DNA of 64,000 bases from Massilia sp. NR 4-1 (GCF_001191005.1 NZ_CP012201.1:5828001-5892000), one strand, 5' to 3'; shown: positions 1 through 8,881, counted from the stretch's first letter. Translations and numbers: made by a program. The notes: generated by a model not told the origin, from the sequence alone.

Positions 1-814
1 TGAGCAGGGTGACGATGTTCTGGCTGTTGTCCCACTTCTCGCGCTCGCTGAACGCTTCGGCCAGCTCGGAAGCCTTGGTAGCGTTGGCGCGGTAGACCTG
101 CTCGCGCAGCGCGCGGCTGTCGGCAAATTGCAGCAGCGGGTAGTAGGACGGGAAATGCAGGGTGAACTGGAAGCCTTGCTTGCCGTCTTTTTCGGCCAAG
201 GCCTTGGCGGCGGCCTTCACATCGTCGGGCACGCCGGACAGCTCGGCCGCGTCGGCGATCAGCAGTTTCCAGTCGTTGGTGGCGTCCAGCACGTTTTCCG
301 AGAAGCGCGTCGAGGTCGCGGCATGCTCTTCCTGGATGGCGGCGAAACGCTCTTTCTTGTCGGCAGGCAATTCGGCGCCGCCCATGCGGAAATCGCGGAT
401 CGCATTCTCGATGATGCGCTGGCGCGCCGGCGACAGGCCGGCAAACGCAGGGCTGGCCTTGATCGCCTTGTATTTGGCGAACAGCGCCTCGTTCTGGGCC
501 AGGGCGGTCCAGAACTCGGTCACTTTCGGCAGATTGTCGTTATAGGCGGCGCGCAGCTCGGGCGTGTCGACCACATTGTTCAGGTGACTGACGATGCCCC
601 AGGCGCGGCCCAATTGCTCGGTCGCGTTTTCCAGCGGGGCCACGAAGTTCTCCCACGTCACCTGCTCGGCGGGCGCTTCCAGCCGCGCCACGGCGGCCCG
701 GTTCAGCTCCAGCAGATGCTCGACGGCAGGGGTGACGTGTTCCGGCGTGATCGCATCGAAGCGGGGCAGGCCGGAGAAGTCCAGCAGGGGATTGGTCAGG
801 GCATCGTTCGTCAT
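1..814 (-). CDS. prlC: Oligopeptidase A (M3 family zinc metallopeptidase), 5' part only
   Basis: The N-terminal ~271 residues of an M3 (thimet-type) oligopeptidase, a cytosolic zinc peptidase that degrades short peptides. The gene runs off the left edge, so the HExxH zinc site, which lies in the C-terminal half of this family (~680-700 residues), cannot be checked. The start MTNDALTNPLLDFSGLPRF and the helical N-terminal pattern match OpdA/PrlC proteins. The ATG at 814 follows a good ribosome site (AAAGGA). It lies 36 bp downstream of folD on the same strand, so the two are probably co-transcribed from the folD promoter. Confidence 0.9.
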   Translation of the reverse strand, partial: MTNDALTNPLLDFSGLPRFDAITPEHVTPAVEHLLELNRAAVARLEAPAEQVTWENFVAPLENATEQLGRAWGIVSHLNNVVDTPELRAAYNDNLPKVTEFWTALAQNEALFAKYKAIKASPAFAGLSPARQRIIENAIRDFRMGGAELPADKKERFAAIQEEHAATSTRFSENVLDATNDWKLLIADAAELSGVPDDVKAAAKALAEKDGKQGFQFTLHFPSYYPLLQFADSRALREQVYRANATKASELAEAFSEREKWDNSQNIVTLL

Positions 815-850
815 GGTTATCCTTTTATATGGCCGGCTGCGCGCAGCGGC

Positions 851-1696
851 TTAGCCGCGCTCGGCCGACTCGATGGTGTTCATCAACAGCATGGTAATCG
901 TCATCGGACCCACGCCACCCGGCACCGGCGTGATGTGCGAAGCCACTTCCTTGATATTGGCAAAGTCCACGTCGCCGCACAGCTTGCCGTTCTCGTCGCG
1001 GTTCATGCCGACGTCGATCACCAGCGCGCCTGGCTTGACCATGTCGGCGGTCAGCGTGTTGAGGCGGCCGACGGCGGCCACGATCACGTCGGCCTGGCGG
1101 GTGTACAGGCCCAGATCCGGCGTTGCACTATGGCAGATGGTGACGGTGGCGTTGGCCTGCAAGAGCAGCAGGGCCATCGGCTTGCCCACGGTATTGCTGC
1201 GGCCGATCACCACGGCGTGCTTGCCGCGCAGGTCGGTGCCGGTCGATTCGATCAGCTTCATGCAGCCGTACGGCGTGCAGGGACGGAAGCCCTCCAGGCC
1301 GGTCATCAGCTCGCCCGCGCTCAGTACCGAGTAGCCGTCCACGTCCTTGCTGGCGGCGATGGCTTCGATCACTTTATGCGGATTGATGTGCTTGGGCAGG
1401 GGCATCTGCACCAGGATGCCGTGGATGCTCGGATCGGCGTTCAGGGCCGCGATGCGCTCCAGCAGGGCCGCTTCGCTCAGGTCGGCATCATACTTTTCCA
1501 TCACGGAATGGATGCCGACGTCGCCGCAAGCCTTGACCTTGTTGCGCACATAGACCTGGCTGGCCGGGTCTTCGCCGACCAGGATCACGGCCAGGCCGGG
1601 CTGGCGGCCTTGGGCGGTGAGGGCGGCGGCGCGTTCAGCGATTTCAGCGCGCAGTTTTTGGGAGAGGGCAATTCCGTCGATCAGTTGTGCAGACAT
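851..1696 (-). CDS. folD: Bifunctional methylenetetrahydrofolate dehydrogenase / methenyltetrahydrofolate cyclohydrolase
   Basis: Complete 281-residue FolD, the cytosolic enzyme that interconverts 5,10-methylene-THF and 10-formyl-THF using NADP, feeding purine and formyl-Met synthesis. Family signatures are present: VYVRNKVKACG with the catalytic Tyr/Lys region near residues 48-58, the NADP loop VIGRSNTVGKP, and the C-terminal PGGVGPMT motif. Length is normal for the family. It is first in a likely two-gene unit with the M3 oligopeptidase. A TATAAT -10 box lies 31 bp upstream, but the start has only a weak Shine-Dalgarno. Confidence 0.97.
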   Translation of the reverse strand: MSAQLIDGIALSQKLRAEIAERAAALTAQGRQPGLAVILVGEDPASQVYVRNKVKACGDVGIHSVMEKYDADLSEAALLERIAALNADPSIHGILVQMPLPKHINPHKVIEAIAASKDVDGYSVLSAGELMTGLEGFRPCTPYGCMKLIESTGTDLRGKHAVVIGRSNTVGKPMALLLLQANATVTICHSATPDLGLYTRQADVIVAAVGRLNTLTADMVKPGALVIDVGMNRDENGKLCGDVDFANIKEVASHITPVPGGVGPMTITMLLMNTIESAERG

Positions 1697-1726
1697 GATT
1701 TATGGTGGGTGGGAAGTAAAAACGCC

Positions 1727-1732
1727 ATTATA
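1727..1732 (-). promoter_or_regulatory. Putative -10 box for folD
   Basis: Perfect TATAAT on the minus strand, 31 bp before the folD ATG. No good -35 hexamer is visible at 16-18 bp, so this is a candidate only. It abuts a GC-rich dyad just upstream. Confidence 0.4.
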
Positions 1733-1734
1733 AA

Positions 1735-1782
1735 GCCGCCGCCCTCTGAACCGTATGCCGGGCAGAGGGAAGGGACGGCGGC
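1735..1782. repeat. GC-rich inverted repeat between folD and the PIN toxin gene
   Basis: Two nested arm pairs: GCCGCCG (1735-1741) with CGGCGGC (1776-1782), and CCCTCTG (1742-1748) with CAGAGGG (1763-1769). On the minus strand it follows the PIN toxin stop and precedes the folD -10 box, so it may end toxin transcription. No U-tract follows directly. Confidence 0.5.
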
Positions 1783-1796
1783 TAAGGCGGAAATTT

Positions 1797-2222
1797 TTAG
1801 GGCGGCGGCGCGATATTCACTGCCGAAAACGTAGTGCTGGGCCGTAGTTCGTAGGGAATGCGGACGTTCTTGCCCTTGAAGTCGCGCGTATTGCGGGTGA
1901 TGAAGGTCAAGCCGTGCACCTTGGCTGTGGCCAGGATGATCGCATCGGCCAGGGCGATTTTTGGGGTGGACCGTACGCTATGGCGGCGGACCGCGGCCGC
2001 CTCGGCGGCAATGGCTTGATCCAGTTCCAGTATCTGGAAGGTTTGCAGGAACCTGACAGTCTCTTCTTCCTCCCCGGCTTGGGCTCCCACTATCATTTCG
2101 ATCCAGGTGATGCTACTGATGGCCCAATCTGCGGATGGATAATAGGCTAACTCTCCCAGAGCCTCTGCAAGGCCGTGGCCAGCATCAATCAAGATGCAGG
2201 TGTCGAAAAGGATCAGCCCCAT
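1797..2222 (-). CDS. PIN-domain ribonuclease, VapC-like toxin
   Basis: 141-residue PIN-domain protein, the fold of VapC toxins, which are Mg-dependent RNases. The acidic residues expected of an active enzyme are visible: Asp in LFDTCILID (residue ~7), Glu in TWIEM (~42), Asp in LADAIILATA (~93), and the ITRNTRDF region near the C-terminus. Its start overlaps the end of the upstream small gene by 10 nt, the coupled layout typical of type II toxin-antitoxin pairs. The PIN assignment is strong; action as a toxin is inferred from the context. Confidence 0.85.
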   Translation of the reverse strand: MGLILFDTCILIDAGHGLAEALGELAYYPSADWAISSITWIEMIVGAQAGEEEETVRFLQTFQILELDQAIAAEAAAVRRHSVRSTPKIALADAIILATAKVHGLTFITRNTRDFKGKNVRIPYELRPSTTFSAVNIAPPP

Positions 2223-2407
2223 TCGTTCCGGATTTTTATCTGGTACTCCAGGCCGTCGACATAGTCCTTACGATTCTTATAGAGGCCAAAAAAGGCTTTG
2301 AACTCCGGGCTGTTCACCCCTTTGCCTGGCGGGTCGGCAGATGGCTTCGGCTTCTGTGCCGTTTGCGCTTGCGTCTGCGAAGCGTGTTTCCTTGACTTCT
2401 TGCTCAT
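2213..2407 (-). CDS. Small basic protein upstream of PIN toxin, candidate antitoxin
   Basis: 64-residue protein with a Lys/Gln/Ala-rich, probably disordered N-terminal half and a C-terminal segment (residues ~33-64, FKAFFGLYKNRKDYVDGLEY) rich in aromatic and charged residues. I do not recognise a VapB, Phd, RHH or AbrB DNA-binding fold. The strong Shine-Dalgarno (GGGAGGAGG) and the 10-nt overlap with the PIN gene argue that it is translated and coupled to the toxin. The order antitoxin-then-toxin fits a type II module. The C-terminal part could wrap the PIN domain, but that is inference. Confidence 0.6.
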   Translation of the reverse strand: MSKKSRKHASQTQAQTAQKPKPSADPPGKGVNSPEFKAFFGLYKNRKDYVDGLEYQIKIRNEWG

Positions 2408-2522
2408 GGCCTCCTCCCTGTGGCGGGTGTCGATCCCAGTTTAAACCATTGGCGCGTGGGATGCGGCCATCAATACCACTGGAAGCCTGGCGCCATGCGG
2501 CATTGCAGCATTAATTTCATAA

Positions 2523-2541
2523 TACGGAATGTGCTTCCGTA
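2523..2541. promoter_or_regulatory. Inverted repeat immediately upstream of the aceE promoter
   Basis: Perfect 7-bp arms TACGGAA and TTCCGTA around a 5-nt centre, ending 3 bp before the aceE -35 box. The position suits a regulator-binding site. The regulator is unknown, and the sequence does not match the E. coli PdhR box as I know it. Confidence 0.45.
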
Positions 2542-2543
2542 AT

Positions 2544-2572
2544 TTGAAAAAGCGTAAATTCACTGCTAGAAT
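2544..2572 (+). promoter_or_regulatory. Sigma-70 promoter of the pyruvate dehydrogenase operon
   Basis: TTGAAA (2544-2549), 17-bp spacer, TAGAAT (2567-2572) preceded by TGC, giving an extended -10. Transcription would start near 2579, leaving a ~100-nt leader before aceE. It is one of the best promoter matches in the window. Confidence 0.75.
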
Positions 2573-2677
2573 CCTCACACTTAGCCAAAGTCTTAGTAAA
2601 TAATCACAGCGCCTTCCGATAGTGCGATACAGCGACGGTTTCGGGCGGGGCACCCACTTACATAGGAGACTAGATAC

Positions 2678-5374
2678 ATGTCAGCTCAACTAGACCAGGT
2701 CACGGCCCAAACCGCCAACGATCCTGACGCCCAGGAAACCAAAGAATGGCTGGAGGCGCTGGAGGCGGTGCTGGAGAAGGAAGGCCCGGACCGCGCCCAC
2801 TATCTGATGGAGCGCCTGGTCGATCTGGCCCGCCGCCGCGGCGCGCAAATCCCGTTCTCCGCCAATACCGCCTACGTCAACACCATCCCCGCCCACCTCG
2901 AAGCCCACTGCCCCGGCAATCTGGAATATGAAGAGCGCCTGCGCTCCTGGATGCGCTGGAATGCCATGGCCATGGTGGTGAAAGCCAACCGCGCCGACGG
3001 CGACCTGGGTGGCCACCTGTCCTCCTTCGCCTCGCTGGCGAATATGCTGGGCATCGGCTTCAACCACTTCTGGAAAGCGCCGACCGAAGAACACGGCGGC
3101 GACCTGCTGTACATCCAGGGCCACTCCTCGCCCGGCGTGTACGCGCGCGCCTTCCTGGAAGGCCGCCTCTCCGAAGAACAGCTGGTGAACTTCCGCCGCG
3201 AAGTGGACGGCAAAGGCCTGTCCTCCTATCCGCACCCGAAACTGATGCCGGACTTCTGGCAGTTCCCGACCGTGTCCATGGGCCTGGGCCCGCTGATGGC
3301 GATCTATCAAGCGCGCTTCCTGAAGTATCTGCACGCGCGTTCCATCGCCAAGACCGACGGCCGTAAAGTCTGGGCCTTCTGCGGCGACGGCGAGATGGAT
3401 GAGCCGGAATCGATGGGCGCCATCGGCATGGCCGCGCGCGAGAAGCTGGACAACCTGGTCATCGTGGTCAACTGCAATCTGCAGCGCCTGGACGGCCCTG
3501 TGCGCGGCAACGGCAAGATCATCCAGGAACTGGAAGCCGATTTCCGCGGCGCCGGCTGGAACGTGGTCAAGGTCATCTGGGGTCCGGGCTGGGATAACCT
3601 GCTGGCCCAGGACAAGGAAGGCATCCTGCAGCGCGTGATGATGGAAACCGTCGACGGCGAATACCAGAATTACAAAGCCAAGGATGGCGCCTATGTGCGC
3701 AAGCACTTCTTCGGCAAGCATCCGAAGCTGCTGGAAATGGTCGCCAATATGAGCGACGACGACATCTGGCGCCTGACCCGCGGCGGCCACGATCCGCACA
3801 AGATTTATGCCGCCTTCAAGATCGCCCAGGAACACAAAGGCCAGCCGACCGTGCTGCTGGTGAAAACCATCAAGGGCTTCGGCATGGGCAAATCCGGTGA
3901 GGCGCGCAACACCGCCCACCAGACCAAGAAGCTGGACGACGAGGCGATCCGCGAAATGCGCGACCGCTTCAACATTCCTATTCCTGACGACAAACTGGCC
4001 GAGATCCCGTTCTTCAAGCCGTCCGACGACGCGCCTGAGATCAAGTACCTGCACGAGCGCCGCAAGGCACTGGGCGGCTACCTGCCGCAGCGCCGCGTGA
4101 AAGCCGACGAGCAGCTGACCGTGCCGGGCCTGGACGCCTTCAAGGCCGTGCTGGAGCCGACCGCCGAAGGCCGCGAGATCTCCACCACCCAGTCCTTCGT
4201 GCGCATCATCACCGCGCTGCTGCGCGACCCGAGCCTGGGCCAGCGCCTGGTGCCTATCCTGGTCGACGAGTCGCGTACCTTCGGCATGGAAGGCCTGTTC
4301 CGCCAGATCGGCATCTTCAACCAGCAAGGCCAGTTGTACGAGCCGGTCGATAAAGACCAGGTGATGTACTACCGCGAAGACAAGGCCGGCCAGATCCTGC
4401 AAGAGGGTATCAACGAAGCGGGTGGCATGAGCTCGTGGATCGCTGCGGCGACCTCGTACTCGACCAACAACCGCGTGATGATTCCGTTCTACACCTTCTA
4501 CTCGATGTTCGGCATGCAGCGTATCGGCGACCTGGCCTGGGCTGCCGGCGATATGCGCGCACGCGGCTTCCTGATGGGCGGCACCGCCGGCCGTACCACG
4601 CTGAACGGCGAAGGCTTGCAGCACGAAGATGGCCACAGCCACATCATGGCCGCCACCATCCCGAACTGCGTGCCTTACGACCCGACCTTCGGCCACGAAC
4701 TGGCTGTGATCGTGCAGGACGGCCTGCGCCGCATGGTGGGCGAACAGGAAGACGTGTTCTACTACATCACCCTGATGAACGAGAACTACGCCCACCCAGG
4801 CCTGAAAGCCGGCCAGGAAGAGGGCATCCTGAAGGGCATGTACCTGCTGCAAGAGGGCGACAAGGACGCCAAGCAGCGCGTGCAGCTGATCGGCTCCGGC
4901 ACCATTCTGCGCGAATCGATCTTCGCCGCCGAACTGCTGAAGAACGACTGGAATATCGCCGCCGACATCTGGTCCGCTCCGTCGCTGACCCTGGTGGCGC
5001 GCGAAGGCCAGGACGCCGACCGCTGGAATATGGTCAACCCGACCAAGGAACAGCGCGTGCCTTACGTGACCGGCCTGCTGCAGAACACCAGCGGCCCGAT
5101 CGTGGCGACCACCGACTACATGCGTACCTTCGCTGAACAGATCCGCGCCTTCATGCCGAAAGGCCGCACCTATAAAGTGCTGGGCACCGATGGCTTCGGC
5201 CGCTCGGACAGCCGCGCCAAGCTGCGCGAGTTCTTCGAGGTGAACCGCTACTACGTGACCGTCGCCGCGCTGAAAGCGCTGGCCGACGAAGGCAAGATCG
5301 ACGCTTCCGTGGTCGAGAAGGCCGTTGCCAAGTACGGTATCAACCCGAACAAGCCGAATCCGGTGACCCAATAA
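2678..5374 (+). CDS. aceE: Pyruvate dehydrogenase E1 component, homodimeric type
   Basis: 898-residue ThDP-dependent E1 of the pyruvate dehydrogenase complex. It decarboxylates pyruvate and transfers the acetyl group to the lipoyl arm of E2. The length fits the homodimeric AceE type. The ThDP/Mg motif GDGEMDEPES (~residue 235) is intact, as are the HEDGHSH loop and the conserved LNGEGLQHEDG region. The ATG at 2678 follows AGGAGA at 2664. It is first in aceE-aceF-lpdA, 21 bp before aceF. No frameshift or domain loss is seen. Confidence 0.98.
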   Translation: MSAQLDQVTAQTANDPDAQETKEWLEALEAVLEKEGPDRAHYLMERLVDLARRRGAQIPFSANTAYVNTIPAHLEAHCPGNLEYEERLRSWMRWNAMAMVVKANRADGDLGGHLSSFASLANMLGIGFNHFWKAPTEEHGGDLLYIQGHSSPGVYARAFLEGRLSEEQLVNFRREVDGKGLSSYPHPKLMPDFWQFPTVSMGLGPLMAIYQARFLKYLHARSIAKTDGRKVWAFCGDGEMDEPESMGAIGMAAREKLDNLVIVVNCNLQRLDGPVRGNGKIIQELEADFRGAGWNVVKVIWGPGWDNLLAQDKEGILQRVMMETVDGEYQNYKAKDGAYVRKHFFGKHPKLLEMVANMSDDDIWRLTRGGHDPHKIYAAFKIAQEHKGQPTVLLVKTIKGFGMGKSGEARNTAHQTKKLDDEAIREMRDRFNIPIPDDKLAEIPFFKPSDDAPEIKYLHERRKALGGYLPQRRVKADEQLTVPGLDAFKAVLEPTAEGREISTTQSFVRIITALLRDPSLGQRLVPILVDESRTFGMEGLFRQIGIFNQQGQLYEPVDKDQVMYYREDKAGQILQEGINEAGGMSSWIAAATSYSTNNRVMIPFYTFYSMFGMQRIGDLAWAAGDMRARGFLMGGTAGRTTLNGEGLQHEDGHSHIMAATIPNCVPYDPTFGHELAVIVQDGLRRMVGEQEDVFYYITLMNENYAHPGLKAGQEEGILKGMYLLQEGDKDAKQRVQLIGSGTILRESIFAAELLKNDWNIAADIWSAPSLTLVAREGQDADRWNMVNPTKEQRVPYVTGLLQNTSGPIVATTDYMRTFAEQIRAFMPKGRTYKVLGTDGFGRSDSRAKLREFFEVNRYYVTVAALKALADEGKIDASVVEKAVAKYGINPNKPNPVTQ

Positions 5375-5395
5375 CGAGAATACGGAGCGAACGCT

Positions 5396-7036
5396 ATGAG
5401 CATTGTGGAAGTAAAAGTCCCGGATATTGGCGACTTCAAGGAAGTTGAAGTCATCGAGCTGATGGTGAAAGTGGGCGACACGATCAAGGTGGACCAGTCC
5501 CTGGTCACGGTGGAGTCGGACAAGGCTTCGATGGAGATCCCGTCCTCGCACGCTGGCGTGGTGAAAGAACTGAAGATCAAGGTGGGCGACAAGGTCGCGG
5601 AAGGTTCGCTGCTGCTGCTGATCGAAGCGGATGGCGCTGCCGCCGCTCCTGCTGCGGCGCCAGCGGCCGCCCCGGCCGCCGCTGCTCCGGCGCCTGCCGC
5701 TGCAGCGCCTGCGCCAGCCGCCGCCCCTGCGGCATCGGCTGGCCCGGTCGAAGTGAAGGTGCCGGACATCGGCGACTTCAAGGAAGTGGAAGTGATCGAG
5801 GTGCTGGTCAAGGTCGGCGACACCGTCGCCAAGGACCAGTCCCTGATCACCGTGGAGTCGGACAAGGCGTCGATGGAAATCCCATCGTCGCACGCCGGCG
5901 TGGTGAAGGAACTGAAGGTCAAGGTTGGCGACAAGGTGGCTGAAGGCTCCCTGGTGCTGATCGTGGAAGCGACCGGCGGCGCTGCCGCTCCGGCCGCCGC
6001 CCCGGCAGCGACGCCTGCGCCTGCCGCCGCTGCTCCGGCCCCGGTTGCCGCAGCTCCGGCCGCAGCACCTGCTCCCGCGGCATCGTCCGCAGTCAGCGGC
6101 GCGCTGGCACACGCCTCGCCGTCCGTGCGCAAGTTCGCCCGCGAACTGGGCGTGGAAATCGGCCGCGTGCCGGGCAGCGGTCCGAAAGGCCGCATCACCC
6201 AGCAGGACGTGCAGAACTTCGTCAAGGGCGTGATGTCCGGCGCGGTTGCCGCGCCGAACGCCGCTGCTGCCGCCGCCGGCGGCGGTGCCGGCCTGAACCT
6301 GCTGCCATGGCCATCGCTGGACTTCAGCAAGTTCGGCGAGACCGAGCTGCAGGCGCTGCCGCGCATCAAGAAGATCAGTGGTCCGAACCTGCACCGCAAC
6401 TGGGTGATGATCCCGCACGTGACGCAGTTCGAAGACGCCGACGTGACCGACCTGGAAGATTTCCGCGTCGCCTCCAACGCCGCCACCGCCAAGAACAAGG
6501 ACGCGGTCAAGCTGACCATGCTGGCCTTCGTCATCAAGGCATCCGTGGCCGCGCTGAAGAAATACCCGGCCTTCAACGCTTCCCTGGACGAGAAGGGCGA
6601 AAACCTGATCCTGAAGAAGTACTACAACATCGGCTTCGCCGCCGACACGCCGAACGGCCTGGTAGTACCGGTGATCAAGGACGCCGACAAGAAGGGCGTG
6701 GCGCAGATTGCCCAGGAAATGGGCGAGCTGTCGCTGGCTGCGCGCGAAGGCAAGCTGAAACCGACCGATATGCAGGGCGCTTGCTTCACCATCTCCTCGC
6801 TGGGCGGCATCGGCGGTACGGCCTTCACGCCGATCGTCAATGCGCCTGAGGTGGCGATCCTGGGCCTGTCCAAATCGTCCATCAAGCCTGTATGGGACGG
6901 CAAGGTCTTCCAGCCGCGCCTGATGCTGCCGCTGTCGCTGTCCTACGATCACCGCGTGATCGACGGCGCTTCCGGTGCACGCTTCGCTGTGTATCTGGCC
7001 GAGGTTCTGGCCGATATGCGCAAGATCCTGCTGTAA
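5396..7036 (+). CDS. aceF: Dihydrolipoamide acetyltransferase (PDH E2) with two lipoyl domains
   Basis: 546-residue E2 core of the pyruvate dehydrogenase complex, which transfers acetyl from lipoamide to CoA. Order: lipoyl domain 1 (residues ~1-80, Lys43 in ESDKAS), Ala/Pro linker, lipoyl domain 2 (~117-195, Lys157), second Ala/Pro linker, peripheral-subunit-binding domain (~225-265, SVRKFARELG), and catalytic domain with DHRVIDG (His519, Asp523). The two lipoyl domains are nearly identical to each other and to the one in the downstream E3. The start is preceded by GGAG. The reading frame is intact. Confidence 0.98.
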   Translation: MSIVEVKVPDIGDFKEVEVIELMVKVGDTIKVDQSLVTVESDKASMEIPSSHAGVVKELKIKVGDKVAEGSLLLLIEADGAAAAPAAAPAAAPAAAAPAPAAAAPAPAAAPAASAGPVEVKVPDIGDFKEVEVIEVLVKVGDTVAKDQSLITVESDKASMEIPSSHAGVVKELKVKVGDKVAEGSLVLIVEATGGAAAPAAAPAATPAPAAAAPAPVAAAPAAAPAPAASSAVSGALAHASPSVRKFARELGVEIGRVPGSGPKGRITQQDVQNFVKGVMSGAVAAPNAAAAAAGGGAGLNLLPWPSLDFSKFGETELQALPRIKKISGPNLHRNWVMIPHVTQFEDADVTDLEDFRVASNAATAKNKDAVKLTMLAFVIKASVAALKKYPAFNASLDEKGENLILKKYYNIGFAADTPNGLVVPVIKDADKKGVAQIAQEMGELSLAAREGKLKPTDMQGACFTISSLGGIGGTAFTPIVNAPEVAILGLSKSSIKPVWDGKVFQPRLMLPLSLSYDHRVIDGASGARFAVYLAEVLADMRKILL

Positions 7037-7048
7037 GGAGGCCGCGCG

Positions 7049-8824
7049 ATGACCGAAGTAAAAGTACCGAATATCGGCGACTTCAAGGAAGTGGAAGTCA
7101 TTGAGGTGATGGTCAAGGTGGGCGACACCATCAAGGTCGACCAGTCCCTGGTCACGGTGGAGTCGGACAAGGCTTCGATGGAAATTCCATCGACCCATGC
7201 CGGCGTCGTCAAGGAACTGAAAATCAAGGTCGGCGACAAGGTGGGCGAAGGCTCGCTGCTGTTGCTGGTCGAGGAAGGCGCGTCCGCTGGCGCTGCTGCT
7301 CCGGCAGCCGCACCGGCGCCTGCTGCGGCTCCCGCTCCTGCACCGGCTGCCGCCGCCGCGCCTGCCGTGGCTCCGGCCGCCGGCGGCTACAGCGGCCAGG
7401 TCGACGTGCAGTGCGACATGATGGTGCTGGGCGGCGGCCCTGGCGGCTACTCGGCCGCCTTCCGCGCCGCCGACCTGGGCATGAACACCGTGATAGTGGA
7501 GCGCTATGCGACCCTGGGTGGTGTCTGTCTGAACGTGGGCTGCATCCCGTCGAAAGCGCTGCTGCACCTGGCGGCCGTGATCGACGAGACGGCCACCATG
7601 TCCAAGCATGGCGTCACCTTCGCCAAGCCGCAGATCGATATCGACGAAGTGCGCAAGTACAAGGAAGGCGTGATCGGCAAGATGACCGGCGGCCTGGCCG
7701 GCATGGCCAAGGCGCGCAAGGTCAGCGTGGTGCAGGGCGTGGGCCAGTTCGTCAGCCCGAACCACATCGAGGTGACTGCGGCCGACGGCACGAAGAAAGT
7801 CGTGCAGTTCAAGCAGGCCATCATCGCCGCCGGTTCGGCCGTGGTGAAGCTGCCGTTCGTGCCGGAAGATCCGCGCATCGTCGATTCCACCGGCGCGCTG
7901 GAACTGCGCTTCATGCCGAAGCGCATGCTGGTGATCGGCGGCGGCATCATCGGTCTGGAAATGGCGACCGTGTACTCCACCTTCGGCGCGCGCATCGACG
8001 TGGTCGAAATGATGGATGGCCTGATGCAGGGCGCCGACCGCGATACCGTCAAGGTCTGGCAGAAGCACAACGAGAAGCGCTTCGACCGCATCATGACCAA
8101 GACCAAGACGGTGGGCGTGGAAGCCCTGCCGGAAGGCATCAAGGTCACCTTCGAAGCCGCCGAAGCCGGCGCCACCGCACCGGAACCGCAGGTCTACGAT
8201 ATGGTGCTGGTGGCCGTGGGCCGCAGCCCGAACGGCAAGAAGATCGCCGCCGACAAGGCCGGCGTGATTGTCGGCGAGCGTGGCTTCATCCCGGTCGACA
8301 GCCAGATGCGCACCAACGTTCCGCACATCTTCGCCATCGGCGATCTGGTGGGCCAGCCGATGCTGGCGCACAAGGCCGTGCACGAAGCCCACGTGGCGGC
8401 GGAAGCCGCTGCCGGCCAGAAGTCGCACTTCGACGTCAAGGTGATTCCATCGGTGGCCTACACCGATCCGGAAGTGGCTTGGGTCGGTCTGACCGAGGAT
8501 GAGGCGAAAGCCAAGGGCATCAAGCTGGAGAAGGGCGTCTTCCCATGGGCCGCGAGCGGCCGCGCCGTGGCCAATGGCCGCGAGGAAGGCTTCACCAAGC
8601 TGCTGTTCGACGCTGAAACCCACCGCATCGTGGGCGGCGCCATCGTCGGCACCCATGCCGGCGACATGATCGGCGAGATCGCCCTGGCGATCGAAATGGG
8701 CGCGGACGGCGTGGATATCGGCAAGACCATCCACCCGCATCCGACCCTGGGCGAGTCGATCGGCATGGCCGCTGAAGTCTACGAAGGCGTCTGCACCGAC
8801 CTGCCGCCGCCGCGCAAGCGCTAA
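7049..8824 (+). CDS. lpdA: Dihydrolipoamide dehydrogenase (E3) with N-terminal lipoyl domain
   Basis: 591-residue flavoprotein that reoxidises dihydrolipoamide with NAD. An N-terminal lipoyl domain (residues ~1-78, Lys41) and Ala/Pro linker precede the E3 proper. The E3 part shows the FAD loop VLGGGPGGYSAA, the redox disulfide GGVCLNVGCIPSK, the NAD-binding GGGIIGLEMA, and the C-terminal catalytic HPHPTLGES. A lipoyl-E3 fusion is known in Neisseria and other betaproteobacteria. The start follows a perfect AGGAGG, 12 bp after aceF. A strong terminator follows. Confidence 0.98.
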   Translation: MTEVKVPNIGDFKEVEVIEVMVKVGDTIKVDQSLVTVESDKASMEIPSTHAGVVKELKIKVGDKVGEGSLLLLVEEGASAGAAAPAAAPAPAAAPAPAPAAAAAPAVAPAAGGYSGQVDVQCDMMVLGGGPGGYSAAFRAADLGMNTVIVERYATLGGVCLNVGCIPSKALLHLAAVIDETATMSKHGVTFAKPQIDIDEVRKYKEGVIGKMTGGLAGMAKARKVSVVQGVGQFVSPNHIEVTAADGTKKVVQFKQAIIAAGSAVVKLPFVPEDPRIVDSTGALELRFMPKRMLVIGGGIIGLEMATVYSTFGARIDVVEMMDGLMQGADRDTVKVWQKHNEKRFDRIMTKTKTVGVEALPEGIKVTFEAAEAGATAPEPQVYDMVLVAVGRSPNGKKIAADKAGVIVGERGFIPVDSQMRTNVPHIFAIGDLVGQPMLAHKAVHEAHVAAEAAAGQKSHFDVKVIPSVAYTDPEVAWVGLTEDEAKAKGIKLEKGVFPWAASGRAVANGREEGFTKLLFDAETHRIVGGAIVGTHAGDMIGEIALAIEMGADGVDIGKTIHPHPTLGESIGMAAEVYEGVCTDLPPPRKR

Positions 8825-8846
8825 GCTTGGCGTAGCAAGCGACAAT

Positions 8847-8881
8847 AAAAAAGGGCCAGTTCATCGAACTGGCCCTTTTTT
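8847..8881. terminator. Bidirectional intrinsic terminator after lpdA
   Basis: 16-bp perfect stem (AAAAAAGGGCCAGTTC and complement) with loop ATC. T-tracts on both strands let it serve lpdA on the plus strand and the DUF3144 gene at 8898 on the minus strand. Confidence 0.92.

Noticed and set aside
128..1834. 568-codon plus-strand frame
   Set aside because: It runs antisense through the oligopeptidase and folD genes, both clear; the translated sequence has no family resemblance.
2441..2653. 70-codon minus-strand frame upstream of aceE
   Set aside because: It covers the aceE promoter and has no ribosome site or homologous pattern.
2690..8845. 2051-codon open frame on the minus strand, antisense to aceE-aceF-lpdA
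   Set aside because: High GC removes stops in antisense frames; the plus strand encodes three textbook proteins, and the antisense product is low-complexity with no motif.
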